Origin: Liopterus haemorrhoidalis
Lineage: Eukaryota > Arthropoda > Insecta > Coleoptera > Dytiscidae
Length of the DNA: 64,000 nucleotides
Direction: 5' to 3'
Assembly (NCBI GenBank): GCA_963971575.1
Contig: OZ020625.1
Span: forward strand, 19,126,829-19,190,828
The translations under genes and the position numbers were made by a program. A model generated the notes under the pieces. The model was not told where the DNA came from, did not search any database, and saw only the letters and a list, made by a program, of their open reading frames with translations. Of this stretch, positions 1 to 11,343 are shown in pieces (positions within the stretch are counted from its first letter, which is position 1; every line of letters starts with the position of its first letter).

Positions 1-728
1 ACATTTGAATGGTTTCTCTCCACAATGTACTTGTTTGTGAGTAATGTGATGCGCTGATTGTGAAAATGCTTTATCACACTGCTCACATTTGAATGGTTTC
101 TCTCCAGAATGTAATCGTTTGTGAGTAACCAGATTTGAAGACCATGAAAATGCTTTATCACACTGATCACATTTGAATGGTTTCTCTCCAGTATGCATTC
201 GTTTGTGTATAATGAGATCAGATGAACGTGAAAATGCTTTATTACATTGATCACATTTGAATGGCTTCTCTCCAGAATGTACTTGTTTGTGAGTAATGAG
301 ATTTGAAGATCGTGAAAATGCTTTATCACACTGATCACATTTGAATGGTTTTTCTCCAGAATGTACTTGTTTGTGTCTAATGAGATGTGTTGAATGGATA
401 AATGCTTTAACACACTGATCACATTTGAATGGTTTTTCTCCAGAATGTGATCGTTTGTGCCTAATGAGATGTGAAGACCATGAAAATGCTTTATCACACT
501 GATCACATTTGAATGGTTTCTCTGCAGAATGTGTTCGTTTGTGAGTAATCAAATTTGAAGACACTGTAAATGCTTTATCACACTGATCACATTTGAATGG
601 TTTCCCTCCAAAATGTATTTTCTTGTGTCTTATGAAATGTGATGACCTTGTTGTTGTGGGTTGTTCATGCTTGTTTATGGCCAATGGCACCCAACTCTCA
701 TCTGATTCACTGGAAGATGTTTCTCTAG
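1..728 (-). CDS. C2H2 zinc-finger exon (last visible exon)
   Basis: The exon begins after an acceptor ttgtttgcag whose last base is complement of 729. The two first exon bases complete the codon left by the previous exon. After about 30 polar residues there is a degenerate finger that has lost its cysteine pair but keeps a histidine region. Seven full fingers follow at an exact 84-bp (28-residue) period, of the form CDQCDKAF...H-x3-H, joined by H(S/T)GEKPFK-type linkers. An eighth begins at base 3 and runs off the edge. Fingers differ mainly at the DNA-contact helix (for example SWSSHL, IHSTHL, SRSSDL). One linker reads HSAEKPFK and another HCGEKPFK. Confidence 0.93.
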
Positions 729-3700
729 CTGCAAACAATTTTGCATTGATTATTGAGAGAAACTTTCAGTTGTTTAAATACAGTTATATTCTTATAAATA
801 ATAAATTTATTTAACCAATAACACATTGCCTAAATGATGAGGTTTAGTCAAGATGACACATATAATACGAACTGAAATCACACGAGTTAACAAAATAGTT
901 TTCCATGTAACATAATGTTACAGCCATATAGTGGGGATCTTTACTGTACAGTGCAGTGCTATATATTGCGGGTATGATGAGTATGGAAATGAATGAATAG
1001 CGATAAGATACGGATTATTTTTAACAAACATTACGGCTTCTAATATATAAAAAGATGGAAGAGTTAATTCAGACAAAACTGGAAAAAGGGATCTGCAAGA
1101 TGATCTAAAGGGACACCTGCTATTATGCGAATAGTGAGAATTTGAACTAGAATAGTGTTGAAAACTACGAGGTTGAAATGAGAAAATTCGATGCTAGTGG
1201 AACATTCCGAACGCGAGCTGCAGGTGACCGTGAGAAACCACGAGCATCGATTTTCTCTTCTTTCCAACCGAGTCATAGACCCTACTTTACATAGCAAATT
1301 AATTAATTATTTAAACTTATTTTTTTACTTTTTTTTTTGTTTAATTTTAGTTTAATTTGCCTCACATCGGCCACTATCTTGTTACTTTTTAGTAAGTTAT
1401 GTTACTATATTTAAAAAATAAAAACTTTGCATTTGTTAAATGTATCCATACGACATAGATACCGTCCGCACTACTATTCAGCGCGGAAGAATGCATACCT
1501 TATAGTGAACAATAACAAATAACAAGCATGAAATAATTATTCCTTAACTATTGAAGGAATGAAATACACGCAAAATGCATAAGAAGAAAAGTATTTTAGA
1601 ATAACATTCCAACTCTTGTGTTAGAATATTAACTTTCTGTAATCAAAATTGATTTTAGAATTGGTCTCTAGAATTCTCTAGCGGTCGTGGAGAAATTTTT
1701 TTTACGATACACATGATCTACCCTAAAACAAAATGCCATAGCACATTGTTACGTGAAATATTACAAAGTAAGCAGCTCTGAGTATACTTGCAGAAACCAT
1801 ATCCTTACGCTTGTTAAATATAAAACAAGATTTGCTAAGTTTAGGTAGCAAATAGTCCACGTGATTATTCAGTTTTGATTGGCCAGTTTAGATTATCACT
1901 TATTATGGCCAAAAATTTTGTAGATTGGAAACAATGACTTTTTTTTTGTCGTTGCAAGTGTAAACATGGGCCGGCAATAAGTGCATGGTTGTGTTCATGG
2001 AAAAGCAGAGGATGATTTTTATTTCGGTATTTAGCATGAGATTATTTTCAAAGCACCACCGACTCATTGCTCCTAGTGACGATGCATCTACAATATGAAG
2101 TAATGTGTGAAGTGTCATCCCCATACAAAATAGTATTACAAATAGCATTATTTGGAAATATTGAAAGTAAATCATTTACATACAAGAGAAATAACACTGG
2201 ACCAAGTATAGAACCTTGTGGAACTCCTTTGTTACACTGTCGCTTATGAGATTTGTAATTATTATTTGAAATTTGAAATGGACATTTCTATACAAGTTGT
2301 TAAATAATTTAATTGACTGTCCGGATCTTTTAAAGCAACTGTATATGCGTGTTCCGTTACATTGCACTTGAAATCACGAGTTCTTTTCTTTGCCTTTCTT
2401 TGCCACTAAATTAAACTAACCCTGCATACGATTCCACGACCAAAAAAATAAAAAATATATGGTTTTGCCTAGTAGAAACAACTTGCTCTCTATAAGAAAT
2501 AAATAATGAGAGCCACGATTGCGGTGGACCTACACTACCGATGTCATTTAATTTAATTCCTATTATGGAGCGATGGACTAAATCGAAGGCTTTAGTAAAA
2601 TCGTAAGAGAAGCCTAAGCAATGTGATTTTGCCTCTGTTTATGTGCATGGAATTGAGAAATGAAAAAATGGCTGTTGTGTTCGATTTATATTTAACAAAA
2701 CCATGTTGAAATGAAGTAAAGATTGTATATTGGCTGATGAAAGATAAGAGTCTACAAAGAAACAATATTTCAAGTATCAAACTGTAGTCAGAGAGTTTGT
2801 GAGAGGTCGATAAGAATTAAATCATTTATTGGATAAATTATATTAACAAATTACTACAACTAGCAAACTATTACTCATTGTGATCCTGTGCATGTATTCA
2901 GTAAATAGAAACTGGAAATATCAGTATTGGAAGCTCACAACTAGTACAATAATATAAAACTATTGACTGACCTGTATCTTGCGCAGCTGCACTCTCCTCA
3001 TATTCACCGTCATCTCCACATTCAGTCTTGATATCAATCTCCTCATTGAGGATTATATTAGTTTTGTAGTTATGCTGGGACATGTCGTCAGCAGATGAAA
3101 TGATATATGTCAACCCAGTATCGCGACTCTCTGAAATATATACACTTATAGTTACTGAACAATTGACATAGTTGATATTGTGTATGTGAATTTTTCAGTA
3201 CTAGGCGCCCGAGATGTACAGTACAAGGGGCGTGATGTACGCATTAAGCTGTTAATAAAGCTAGCTCTGCTCACCAATGTTTGAAACAGCTGTACTTGCT
3301 AGTACATTTTCTTCACATTCACTGCTGTCCACAGGTTCAGACTTGACGACAACTGTAACTCCATTTGTGATACCTGAAATAAACACATCATCAGTGAAAT
3401 ATAAACGAATTACTCACTGCAAAATATATATTTTATTTAAGATGTTTACTGATCATTGCCCCAATTCGTCTGAAATAAAAAGAACTGTGACAATGAAATA
3501 TGAACAACAGTCATAAGTAAAAGTTAGTTGTAAATGTGCCCGTTACTGACGATTCTCCCATTCAGCTGTATGCTCTGTCCCAGCCATCACTATATAGTCA
3601 TCAGTCATATCTTCATATTCTGTCTTAACATCCACATCTTCTTCAATAATATCGCTAACATCGCTGTCTCTGGTGACATCAGGATGTATGTCACCACCTG

Positions 3701-6700
3701 CGCCATCATTCAAATTCGTTCCTGGAACAAACACGTACTATCATTTAAAGGAACTACAGCTACTCTCTTTCTATAAATAATGGAATATGAAATAAACAAT
3801 ATTATTAAAGTTTTAATCAGTATGCCAGTTAAAGTTTAATTCATTATATTAGCAAATATTTATGTATTTACTAATTATTCAACATCTTTTACACTTCCTA
3901 CAATTTTCAAAATAAAGCAAAGATAAATAAATAAGGCTGATGATATAATAAAAATGTCTTATATTGACATACTGGGTGTCTCATTTAACCGGGAATGTGT
4001 AGGGATCTAAATAACTACAACAGACACGACTTACTACAAGAAAATCTTAAGTTATTACTAATAAATAAAAATGATCAGTAATTTTACTGCGGCACTGGAA
4101 AGTAAGCAAATAGTTGACTGAAGAAAGTTTAGTTTAAAATATATGTTTAACAATACATCAAAAATTATAAGGGAAAATTCAATTTGGCGAATACTAGTTT
4201 TTTGCTTATATCTAGTTTGCTATGCATTTTAAAAATTTGCTCTGCAAATTGGCAAGTGCCATTGAGCTGCACTAGTTATACAGATAATTTGGTCTAGTTC
4301 AACTTAAGTCGCTATACATTCCCAGTTAAATGGGACAGCCGGTACAATACCTGTGCAGTCTTCCTTTTCTGTTTTCACTGTGTTACTGTTATGACAGTAC
4401 TCTTCCAAGGCCCCCAAACATTGTTTCTGTTCGTTTTTGAAATCCGTCAAATAAACACACAACTCTCCGCGAGTTTCAGAGGCAGAACTCAGTTGTGATG
4501 TATAATTTATATATATTTGACTGTTCCGCAAGTATTTCTCACGGAATTCATAGAAACCATCCACTTTACTGCAACATTCTGAACATATCGCTCCCTGATT
4601 GCGCAACACTGGGGAAACCTGAAAATAATTGTTAACATTGATCAGACCACTCGTCCATCCAGATTTTCTTGAAACGCGAGGTGGGAGTAAGTTGATAAAA
4701 AAATTATAGACGAAGTCTATCCAAAGAATCGGTTGGAAGTAGTGAAATTTTCCGGAACAAACCAGAAGTACGGGATATGAAGGAAAACTTCAATTTTTTA
4801 AATAGTGACATATGTCGAGTTAGGCGTCCTTGAATGGAGCTATTGGAAAGAAACAACAATTATAGTCCGTCGAAGCAAAAAAAGTCCCTGGGTAGACGTG
4901 CCTTAGAGCTCTCGTTCTATACAATTTATTGAGAAATGTGTAGATATTAAGTATAAAGTATACAAATAAATGTTTTAAGTTCAAAGTATAATATTTTATT
5001 TTTTCTGTGAGCACCAACATTATAACCTCTGAAAATATTCATTTACAAGCAGCAAATTTTATCATAAAATGGATTCACATATATTTATACACTTTTTTAA
5101 TACTCGGTTATAATTCAAATATACTATATACAGCAAAAAAAACGTAAATTTGACCAAAAATTATTTATAAACCAATAGGGGAAACTTCCTAAGCGCCCTG
5201 ACATCTAGTGGCGATTTGCGGAAAATACGAGTGACATTGTTTTGGTTTTTTCAGTGGAGAAATACGTGTTTTTTTGTTGTTTGTGTTTTATTCTTGTGAA
5301 AAATGGCAAAAAAAAACAATTCATTTTGTTGTGTGCCGCAATGTACAATATATCGTGAATAAAGAAGAATCGCACTTAAACATTTCATCATTTTCCTATA
5401 TGGGGAACAATATCAATTGAAATGACATTTGCAGGTAGAGAGAAAATGGATCGTAAGTCTAGTAATACACAAATGTCTCTATGGACCCAAAAACTAAAAA
5501 TGGGCAAAAATCCAAGCTCATGAATGCGTGTTTACTCGATGCATTTTATGCCACAAGCAACTTTTAACTAATTTTTTACGTCCAATAAAATACTGAAAAA
5601 AGCACTTATTCCACTCAAAATTTGCCTAAATCATCAGTTTATGTATTAAAAGGCCCTTCTACTTCTTCAGGCAGAGATATTAATTTTTACTAATATATTT
5701 ACCATATTTTTGTTGTTATTATATTGACAAGAGTCAAAAAGAATTAAAAATATAATGAAAAACTAAAAATTTCCTTGAAATTTCTTAAGAATAGTATATT
5801 ATTACATATCTTGTAACTCGTAGATTACCTTAAAATAAAAAAAAGCACGAAAAAGTTCGGAAAATAGTAAAAATACAACTCGTGTTCATTTTCATCATGT
5901 AAACAAATATACGAGTAACAGCTTAATGTCACTTTCGAGTGTTCCAGCTTTGCCGCATATGGCGCTGCGATCTTAAAAAGTTTCCCCTATACTATTTAGA
6001 TACGTTGACAGATGACTCTCCTTTTTCATGTCAAAAGTTCAGAAGGCGATTGTGGCGCCGTTTCGGTAATTATAGTCGCGAACAGTGTTGCCAACTGGCG
6101 GGAATCTCGCTTGGAATCTCGGAATTCCCGCCTTGCGGTAAAATTCAAACATTGGAGGCAAAAAGGGAAAATAAGGGCCAAATGTGGAAATTATTCTCAT
6201 ACCATTTTTTAAAAACGAAACTATGTTTAAAAATGTAGGTATGTTATCAACATTAATATTGTTACTCCCACACTTCAATCGTTAAGCTGAAAGAACATTT
6301 TCTATGGTCACAGACATTAAACAAAATAAAAAGGACTCGAATTAGTGAAAATACACTCAATTCAATGTGTATTCTCCGTAGTAGTTTACAAAAAGAAAAT
6401 AACACTTGTGTAAAGTATCCCGTTGCAGATCAAAACATACAATTACATAAGAAGAGTATGCATTCCTTTCAAAATTAGCATGTATTTGTTGTTCTTTAAC
6501 TAAATAATTCATGCAATAATATATGTAATTATATTAGGTGCCGTGGCTCAGTGGTAAGACGGTTGTCTATGGAGCACATTGACGCAGTAGACGCTGGTTC
6601 GATACCTCCTTCGGATTTTTATCTTCCGATATAGTGCAGACAACGCTGGGGGTCGACTAAGCCTCAAGTATTTAATACTTATAAATGTGTACCTGTTCAT

Positions 6701-9222
6701 TCAGGTATAATAGGATTGATCGAAACGTCACACTGACCCCAACGCCTAGATAGGCGTATAGGGAACCTATTATTATTTATGCAATAATATTGAGCCATGT
6801 CAAGTTGGCCATGGATCCAGCCAGACACTAATCAGCACGGCACGGTAAATACAGCGGACCAAATCAAGTACCAATGTTGGATAAACTGCAGGGTTTATAC
6901 AGATAATGCCAATATACTCTTACAAATGCAACAAATTTAAACATAATGTATAGTATTTTTAATAAGAGGATCTGTTTTACCGTAATAAACATTTAAAAAT
7001 ATCAAAATAAAAAATATTCAAAACCACTTGCCTGTAATACCTTATTAGCAATATTACAGGAAATATAAATGTGTCACCTTGAATTTTTTACCAGTTACGT
7101 AGATATAGCACAGAAATCGATCAAAAGTCGAATAAAAAATTTCCCGAAATTAAAAGGCGCGCAATTATTTTTTTCTTTGAAAACCACTTGTCAGCAACGT
7201 TATTAGCAATATTACGGGAACTATAAAATGTGTCACCTTGAATTTTTTACCAGTTACGCACATATAGCATAGAAATCGAACAAACGTCGAATGAAAATTT
7301 TTCCGATATTCAGAGGTGCGCAATTAATTTTTTTCCTTCAAAACCACGTACTTTCCGAAACAGATCGTCTAACCTCGGTTTTTATCGACAAAGACAGTGG
7401 ACGAAGCCAGTTCCACTGTTCTTTGGAATATAGTACCTACCCGTACCTATTTCATGTCGGGTCGTATTAGTAACATTTCATTTACTATTGAGAACTCACA
7501 CGCTCGGATACGCAGTCTGGTGGTCAAATATTGTACTACGCGACTGTAGTACTGTTTGAAATTATTGCATATGTTCTGGTGTTGATTTTTTGTTAGAAAG
7601 TCAATAGATACATTTTCATAAAATAAAAATGTACTGTGCTTAAATTAACATGTTCCCTGTTAGCATATTGACAGCTGAATACTAGACAATTCAGCCATTT
7701 TGCCATGAATTACAGCGCCGCCAACGGTAATGTCACTTCTCAATTCTTCATGAATGGCAAAAAGTTCAGAACTGCACATTGTTTAATTCTAGCGATATTG
7801 TTAATTTTATGTTGCTAACGAGTGGTTTCGAGAGAAAAAAAAATAATTGCGCACCTCTGACTATTGAAAAAATTTTCGTTTAGCCATCATTCGTTTCCTG
7901 TACCTCTTCTTCATGAATGCTAAAAAGTTCAGACTTCAACATAATTTAATTCTATAAAAAGCAAAGATTTTATTCAACAGCGTTACTTGATTTGGTCCGC
8001 TGTAATATCCTGTCCGTGCCGATTAGTTGCTGGCTCGATCCATTGCATTATATAGAGCGGTCATAATTTCTTGTCAGTTATGCAATAGTTGACAGAAACA
8101 TTTTGTTATCAAATTTATTTCCAAGGACATGCACACATAGACGTAGATTAGATTTTTATATTGGGTTATGTATGTGCAATGGGTTGCCTAATATTGCAAT
8201 ATCAACAACATATCAACAACAAATAATAACAACAACAATAATAACGAAAAAAACAATAATATATCTTAACAAAAACCAATTAATAATGAAATGAACACTA
8301 CTTTTTCTCTACACGCCAATGAGTTAACGAACAACATGAAGTTATCAATACAATATCGTTACTCATTGGTTCTTTGTTAAATTGGAATTTTTAGATATGA
8401 GATAGAATAGTTTTGGGTAAAAGTGCACTTTAGCTATTTTCTACTACGCATGCGCCAAATGTGTTCATTTGTTCTGACGAAACAGGTACATCGTTGCCAA
8501 ATGTGATTTTGAATGTAGATAGACGGCGACAGAGTGCAAAATAAATTACGAATATACCCGACTACGAATGTATTTGTCTTTTATTTTAAAATATTTGAAC
8601 CCTAATATATATGCTCATAATATATTTCCAGAAAGATTGTTCTAAATATTAAGTTTTCAATTTTATACCGGTAATATTTATTTTAATAGTTATAAGTTAT
8701 AAGTCCAACAACAGTATCATGTTTCTTTTATTTTCAAATTTTATATTCAAATTTGTGTTTTAAAATTGTAATAACAAATTATAAAACATGTTTTTTACTA
8801 GATAATTTATTTTCTTATAACTTTGTATAATGTTTTTGGAAAATACATAGAAACTTTAAAATAGAGTATAAATTTTCATAACGCTTAGTACAACGTTTCC
8901 CCACCACTTTAGCTGCGCTAGATCCCGTTTTCATTTTAAACCATCTAAACAACGCTTCCCCGCCATTTTAGCTGTGCGTGATTCCATTTTCATTTTGAAT
9001 CATCATTTGGCAACGATGTACCTATTTCGTCAGGGCAAATAAACACATTCGGCGCATGCGTAGTTTACCAGCATATATTATAAAAGAATATTTTCTTACC
9101 ATTTCCGGAAATATTAATTGTAACCTGGAATAGTAGTTTACATTAACACTTTGGTTGAAAAGTTTAAGTAATTGCTTCTCATGTTTGAGACAGATACAAC
9201 AAATATCGGTTAAAAAACACAT
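1..9222 (-). CDS. ZAD-C2H2 zinc-finger gene, six exons, 3' end outside window
   Basis: Predicted nuclear DNA-binding transcription regulator. Six exons are read on the minus strand: 9100-9222, 4351-4618, 3551-3721, 3275-3373, 2972-3130 and 1-728. They total 1548 bp, exactly 516 codons, with consistent phases (first intron phase 0, the other four phase 1). Acceptors end in cag, and donors include GTAAGA, GTATTG, GTCAGT and GTGAGC. The order is ZAD zinc-binding domain (residues ~8-75), three acidic exons with VKTE/IKTE/VKSEP-like patches that resemble SUMO-site contexts, then an array of C2H2 fingers. ZAD domains dimerise in known insect proteins; the target sites of this one are unknown. Introns hold a LINE relic (1903-2830) and, in intron 1, a SINE and several TIR elements. 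The stop codon lies left of the window. Confidence 0.88.
1903..2830 (-). pseudogene. LINE reverse-transcriptase relic in a zinc-finger intron
   Basis: On the minus strand, broken frames show RT blocks in order: a QHGF motif near 2720, a [11 protein letters not shown] block near 2600, then [10 protein letters not shown] and VNDL near 2230-2160 and a YGDD-type catalytic box near 2110. Several frameshifts and stops separate them, so it is inactive. The motifs fit the CR1/Jockey group; no ends, tail or endonuclease are visible. Confidence 0.75.
2972..3721 (-). CDS. Three acidic linker exons of the ZAD zinc-finger gene
   Basis: The exons are 3551-3721 (57 codons), 3275-3373 (33 codons) and 2972-3130 (53 codons). 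Each length is a multiple of three and each is flanked by phase-1 introns, so each could be skipped without changing frame. Acceptors read tttgttccag, tttatttcag and tatatttcag; donors read GTCAGT, GTGAGC and GTCAGT. All three encode acidic, low-complexity sequence, each with a charged K-S/T-E motif ([29 protein letters not shown]). This repeated motif suggests old exon duplication, and the psi-K-x-E pattern fits sumoylation sites, which is an inference. The middle exon is seen on the minus strand only; a short plus-strand frame over it is a shadow. Confidence 0.82.
4351..4618 (-). CDS. ZAD exon 2 (second zinc-ligand pair)
   Basis: The exon follows acceptor ttattttcag and ends at donor GTATTG; it is 268 bp, phase 0 in and phase 1 out. 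It supplies the C-terminal half of the ZAD, with the second ligand pair in ICSEC (C53 and C56 of the protein), followed by a helix-like [15 protein letters not shown]. It ends in an acidic tail with VKTEKEDC. A joined protein with exon 1 gives C-x2-C, about 41 residues, then C-x2-C, the normal ZAD spacing. Confidence 0.85.
4619..5175. other. Intron 1, left part, nothing recognised
   Basis: AT-rich intronic DNA. Short frames here are not supported by composition or motifs. Confidence 0.5.
5176..5989. mobile_element. TIR element with decayed THAP-like frame
   Basis: The ends are inverted copies of taggggaaactt (5176-5187 and 5978-5989). Further matches continue inward, including a shared gagtgacatt/aagtgacatt block, giving imperfect TIRs of about 60 bp. 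On the plus strand an ATG at 5303 opens [14 protein letters not shown] and stops soon after. Further downstream a fragment reads RVYSMHFMP, close to the RVCSxHF signature of THAP domains. THAP domains are the DNA-binding modules of P-type transposases, so a non-autonomous P-like relic is the best guess. No 8-bp target duplication was found. Confidence 0.55.
6535..6778 (+). mobile_element. tRNA-derived SINE
   Basis: The head carries a pol III A box (TGGCTCAGTGG, 6544-6554) and a B box (GGTTCGATACC, 6596-6606) at tRNA-like spacing, followed by a tRNA-unrelated body of about 170 bp. A 12-bp direct repeat atgcaataatat is found at 6511-6522 and again at 6779-6790. That is consistent with a target-site duplication, although the left copy lies 12 bp before the head. 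Confidence 0.75.
6811..8044. mobile_element. TIR element of about 1.23 kb without transposase
   Basis: Left end (6811-6888) and right end (about 7964-8044) are inverted copies; the shared core is cagcggaccaaatcaagta. The interior holds a ~165-bp direct duplication (about 7016-7180 and 7181-7345) and, near 7810-7870, an inverted copy of the end of that unit, so the element folds at several levels. A word ttatgcaata occurs just outside both ends (6778-6787 and near 8079-8088) and may be its target duplication. No coding sequence. Confidence 0.7.
7016..7345. repeat. Two-copy tandem duplication, ~165-bp unit
   Basis: Two adjacent copies share blocks such as tgtcaccttgaatttttta and ccagttacg, with scattered substitutions. 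A partial inverted copy of the unit end lies at about 7810-7870. Confidence 0.75.
8443..9066. mobile_element. MITE with ~60-bp TIRs next to ZAD exon 1
   Basis: The left arm begins actacgcatgcgcc at 8443 and extends to about 8503; the right arm is its inverted copy at about 9004-9066. The arms share gacgaaa and ggtacatcgttgccaaatg. The interior has two near-repeats of ccgccattttagctg/ccaccactttagctg and no open frame. A stretch at 8523-8570 resembles 50485-50545, so the same family may be present in the LINE at 50 kb. Confidence 0.75.
9100..9222 (-). CDS. First coding exon, ZAD N-terminal half
   Basis: The ATG at 9222 starts a 41-codon exon that ends at ATG|GTAAGA. The first ZAD ligand pair lies in [10 protein letters not shown] (C8 and C11), followed by the usual amphipathic region ending LQLIFPEM. 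The exon lies only 30 bp from the edge of the TIR element 8443-9066, so that insertion came within a few tens of bases of the first splice donor. Confidence 0.84.
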
Positions 9223-9354
9223 TGTATTGCAGATTCTTCCAATATTTTAATACAACCACATGTTTTATTAATATATATTCGATATGTAACAGTCCGTGCG
9301 GATTCTAAAGTTCTTTTTAGACCGGAATCTCGTGTACTAGATTGGTGAAGAGTA

Positions 9355-10991
9355 CAGTGACTGTATAAAAACAGTGTGGCCATATGAACTGTAGCCGCCT
9401 TGTTTATTCCAGATTTGTATTGGGTTATATAGAAGAAATGTTAATATATCCTAATATATTATAATATTTCTTAAATTTTTAATAGTTTTACGTGTTTATG
9501 TTTATGTATATGTGAATATCAATTTATTGTTAAGAAAAAACATGTATATGATTCAACATTTATTAAGATAAATATTAAAATTGCCTACCGATGAAGGTAT
9601 TTTTTTGAAATGTTTGCAACATAAAAGAAAACATGTGAAAAAAATTCTTAAAAAAGGACATGAAAGGAAATATAAGAGATATGTTTTTATTATTTTATAA
9701 ATTTATTTGAGGACCTATAAAAACTAAAACATTTTTTTTTTTATAAAAACGGGAATTTCAAACATTTTAATTTGAATATTTTAAATTTAAGAAAACAAGT
9801 TCAAACAGGACATTAGAATTAGAATAAAAAGATAGGGAAAAAATGATGATAAGGTTCTATAAAAATTAGAGAACCCAACATTTCCCTAATTTTTTGGAAA
9901 ACGCATGTTTATATAAAAAAAAAGGATATTTTCATATTAAAAAAGAATCAGCAGAACATGTTATATACCCTGAGTTCAAAAAGAAATTACATAAGAGTTG
10001 GCTATGGAAAAATAAAATAATGTATACCAGTGTTTCTCAACAGGTGGTCCGCAGAAAAATTTTAGTGGTCCGCGAAAGTTTTCGTATGTTTTTTTGCAGT
10101 TTTTTTGTTTTTTTTTAGACACATTTTTTATGTAAATAATTTATATTTTGTTTATTTTCTGTAAACTTTCTGTTATTTTCTACAAATAAAATTTATTTAG
10201 TAGCACATTAAATATATTTGTTTTCTTGCAAAAAATTAACCAACAATTATTATTAGTGGTCCGCGTTAGAAAATTATATATTTTACTGGTCCGCGGTGCG
10301 TTTTTGGTTGAGAAACACTGATGTATACTACAAGCTTTATGTAACAATAAATAACTTATGACAACAAGAGTGATTTAATTAATTCATACAGTAAATTAAT
10401 TCTAAAGCTTTCTGTTGGCATTACTTTTATTTTCCATAGCCAACCCTTATGCAATTTCTTTTTGAACTCATGGTATAAGTGATATATTAATAAAGAAAAC
10501 TGATGTATATATTATCAATTATGCATTTATTCAACTAAAATTATGGTCAGGTGAAAAATAAAATGAAATCAGCATGGAATAACATTAAAATTAATGAAAG
10601 TAAATACTTCTTATAATTGTGAAGCCATCCATTGATTTACTGGCATAATGTTTTTTATGTTCATTTAGCCTTTTTCCCCAGCAATTTTAAACCTAAACAT
10701 AACAAATCGTTTCATTATTTTTAATTTTAATTTGTGACAATTTAAAATATGTGCTCAGTTTACATTATCTACATTACTCATTACTCATCACAAACACAAC
10801 AATATTCACTATTAAACGTCTAAATATACGTATATTATTTGAAAATATCACTTAAATCTGTTGAAACACAAGCTAAACACATGTAAACCATATATAATCT
10901 GTAACAAATTTGATAGAAACATGGCGGACTTCAGCTCGACCAATAGAAAATGAGACCATCGTATGGCCACACTGTCTTTATACAGTCACTG
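9355..10991. mobile_element. Foldback Tc1/mariner-type MITE, 1.64 kb
   Basis: The element starts CAGTGACTGTATAAA at 9355 and ends with the inverted copy at 10991; TA dinucleotides flank both ends (9353-9354 and 10992-10993). The similarity continues far inward: the block around 9955-10015 pairs with 10429-10492, so the whole element is close to a long palindrome with a central loop. No transposase is present. TA flanks and CAGT termini are those of the Tc1/mariner superfamily, which is the basis for the class call. Confidence 0.78.
10028..10320. mobile_element. hAT MITE, 293 bp, perfect 8-bp TSD
   Basis: The termini are cagtgtttctcaac and the inverted gttgagaaacactg; ggtccgcg motifs lie just inside each end. 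The flanking octamer atgtatac is repeated exactly at 10020-10027 and 10321-10328. It sits in the loop of the foldback element 9355-10991, so it is the younger insertion. Confidence 0.93.
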
Positions 10992-11343
10992 TACTGACAT
11001 GTCGAGAACGCTGTCTTCCATTTTCCCGCCTGAATATGTCTCCAACCTCCAAATGCTGACACTTTTAACCACACCAACGGTTTTCCAAAGTCTTCCACCT
11101 GTTCAATACCCGAACTAAGAAGCACTTTAACACCGCTCTATGCGTTAAAATTGTTACCGACAGTATTTTAGGTGATATTCGCGGCTCACTATGGCACAAC
11201 ACGTTTTCACAATACTTTCAACATTCACTGTCAGTTATTATAGCCTTCCGCGTGAACATAGATATGCTTATCAGTCAGTGCGGACTAAAACTTGCTCGAT
11301 AAATTAAACAGCAGTGTTTTTTGGCCAGACAATGTACTAGTGA

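Noticed and set aside
593..814. 73-residue plus-strand frame at the edge of the zinc-finger exon
   Set aside because: Shadow of the minus-strand finger exon and its intron.
5939..6278. Frames on both strands over 5939-6278
   Set aside because: Lie across the TIR end and unique DNA with no recognised motif; overlapping frames on both strands are typical of chance.
8103..8294. 63-residue protein
   Set aside because: Low-complexity aac/ata-rich tract without motif.
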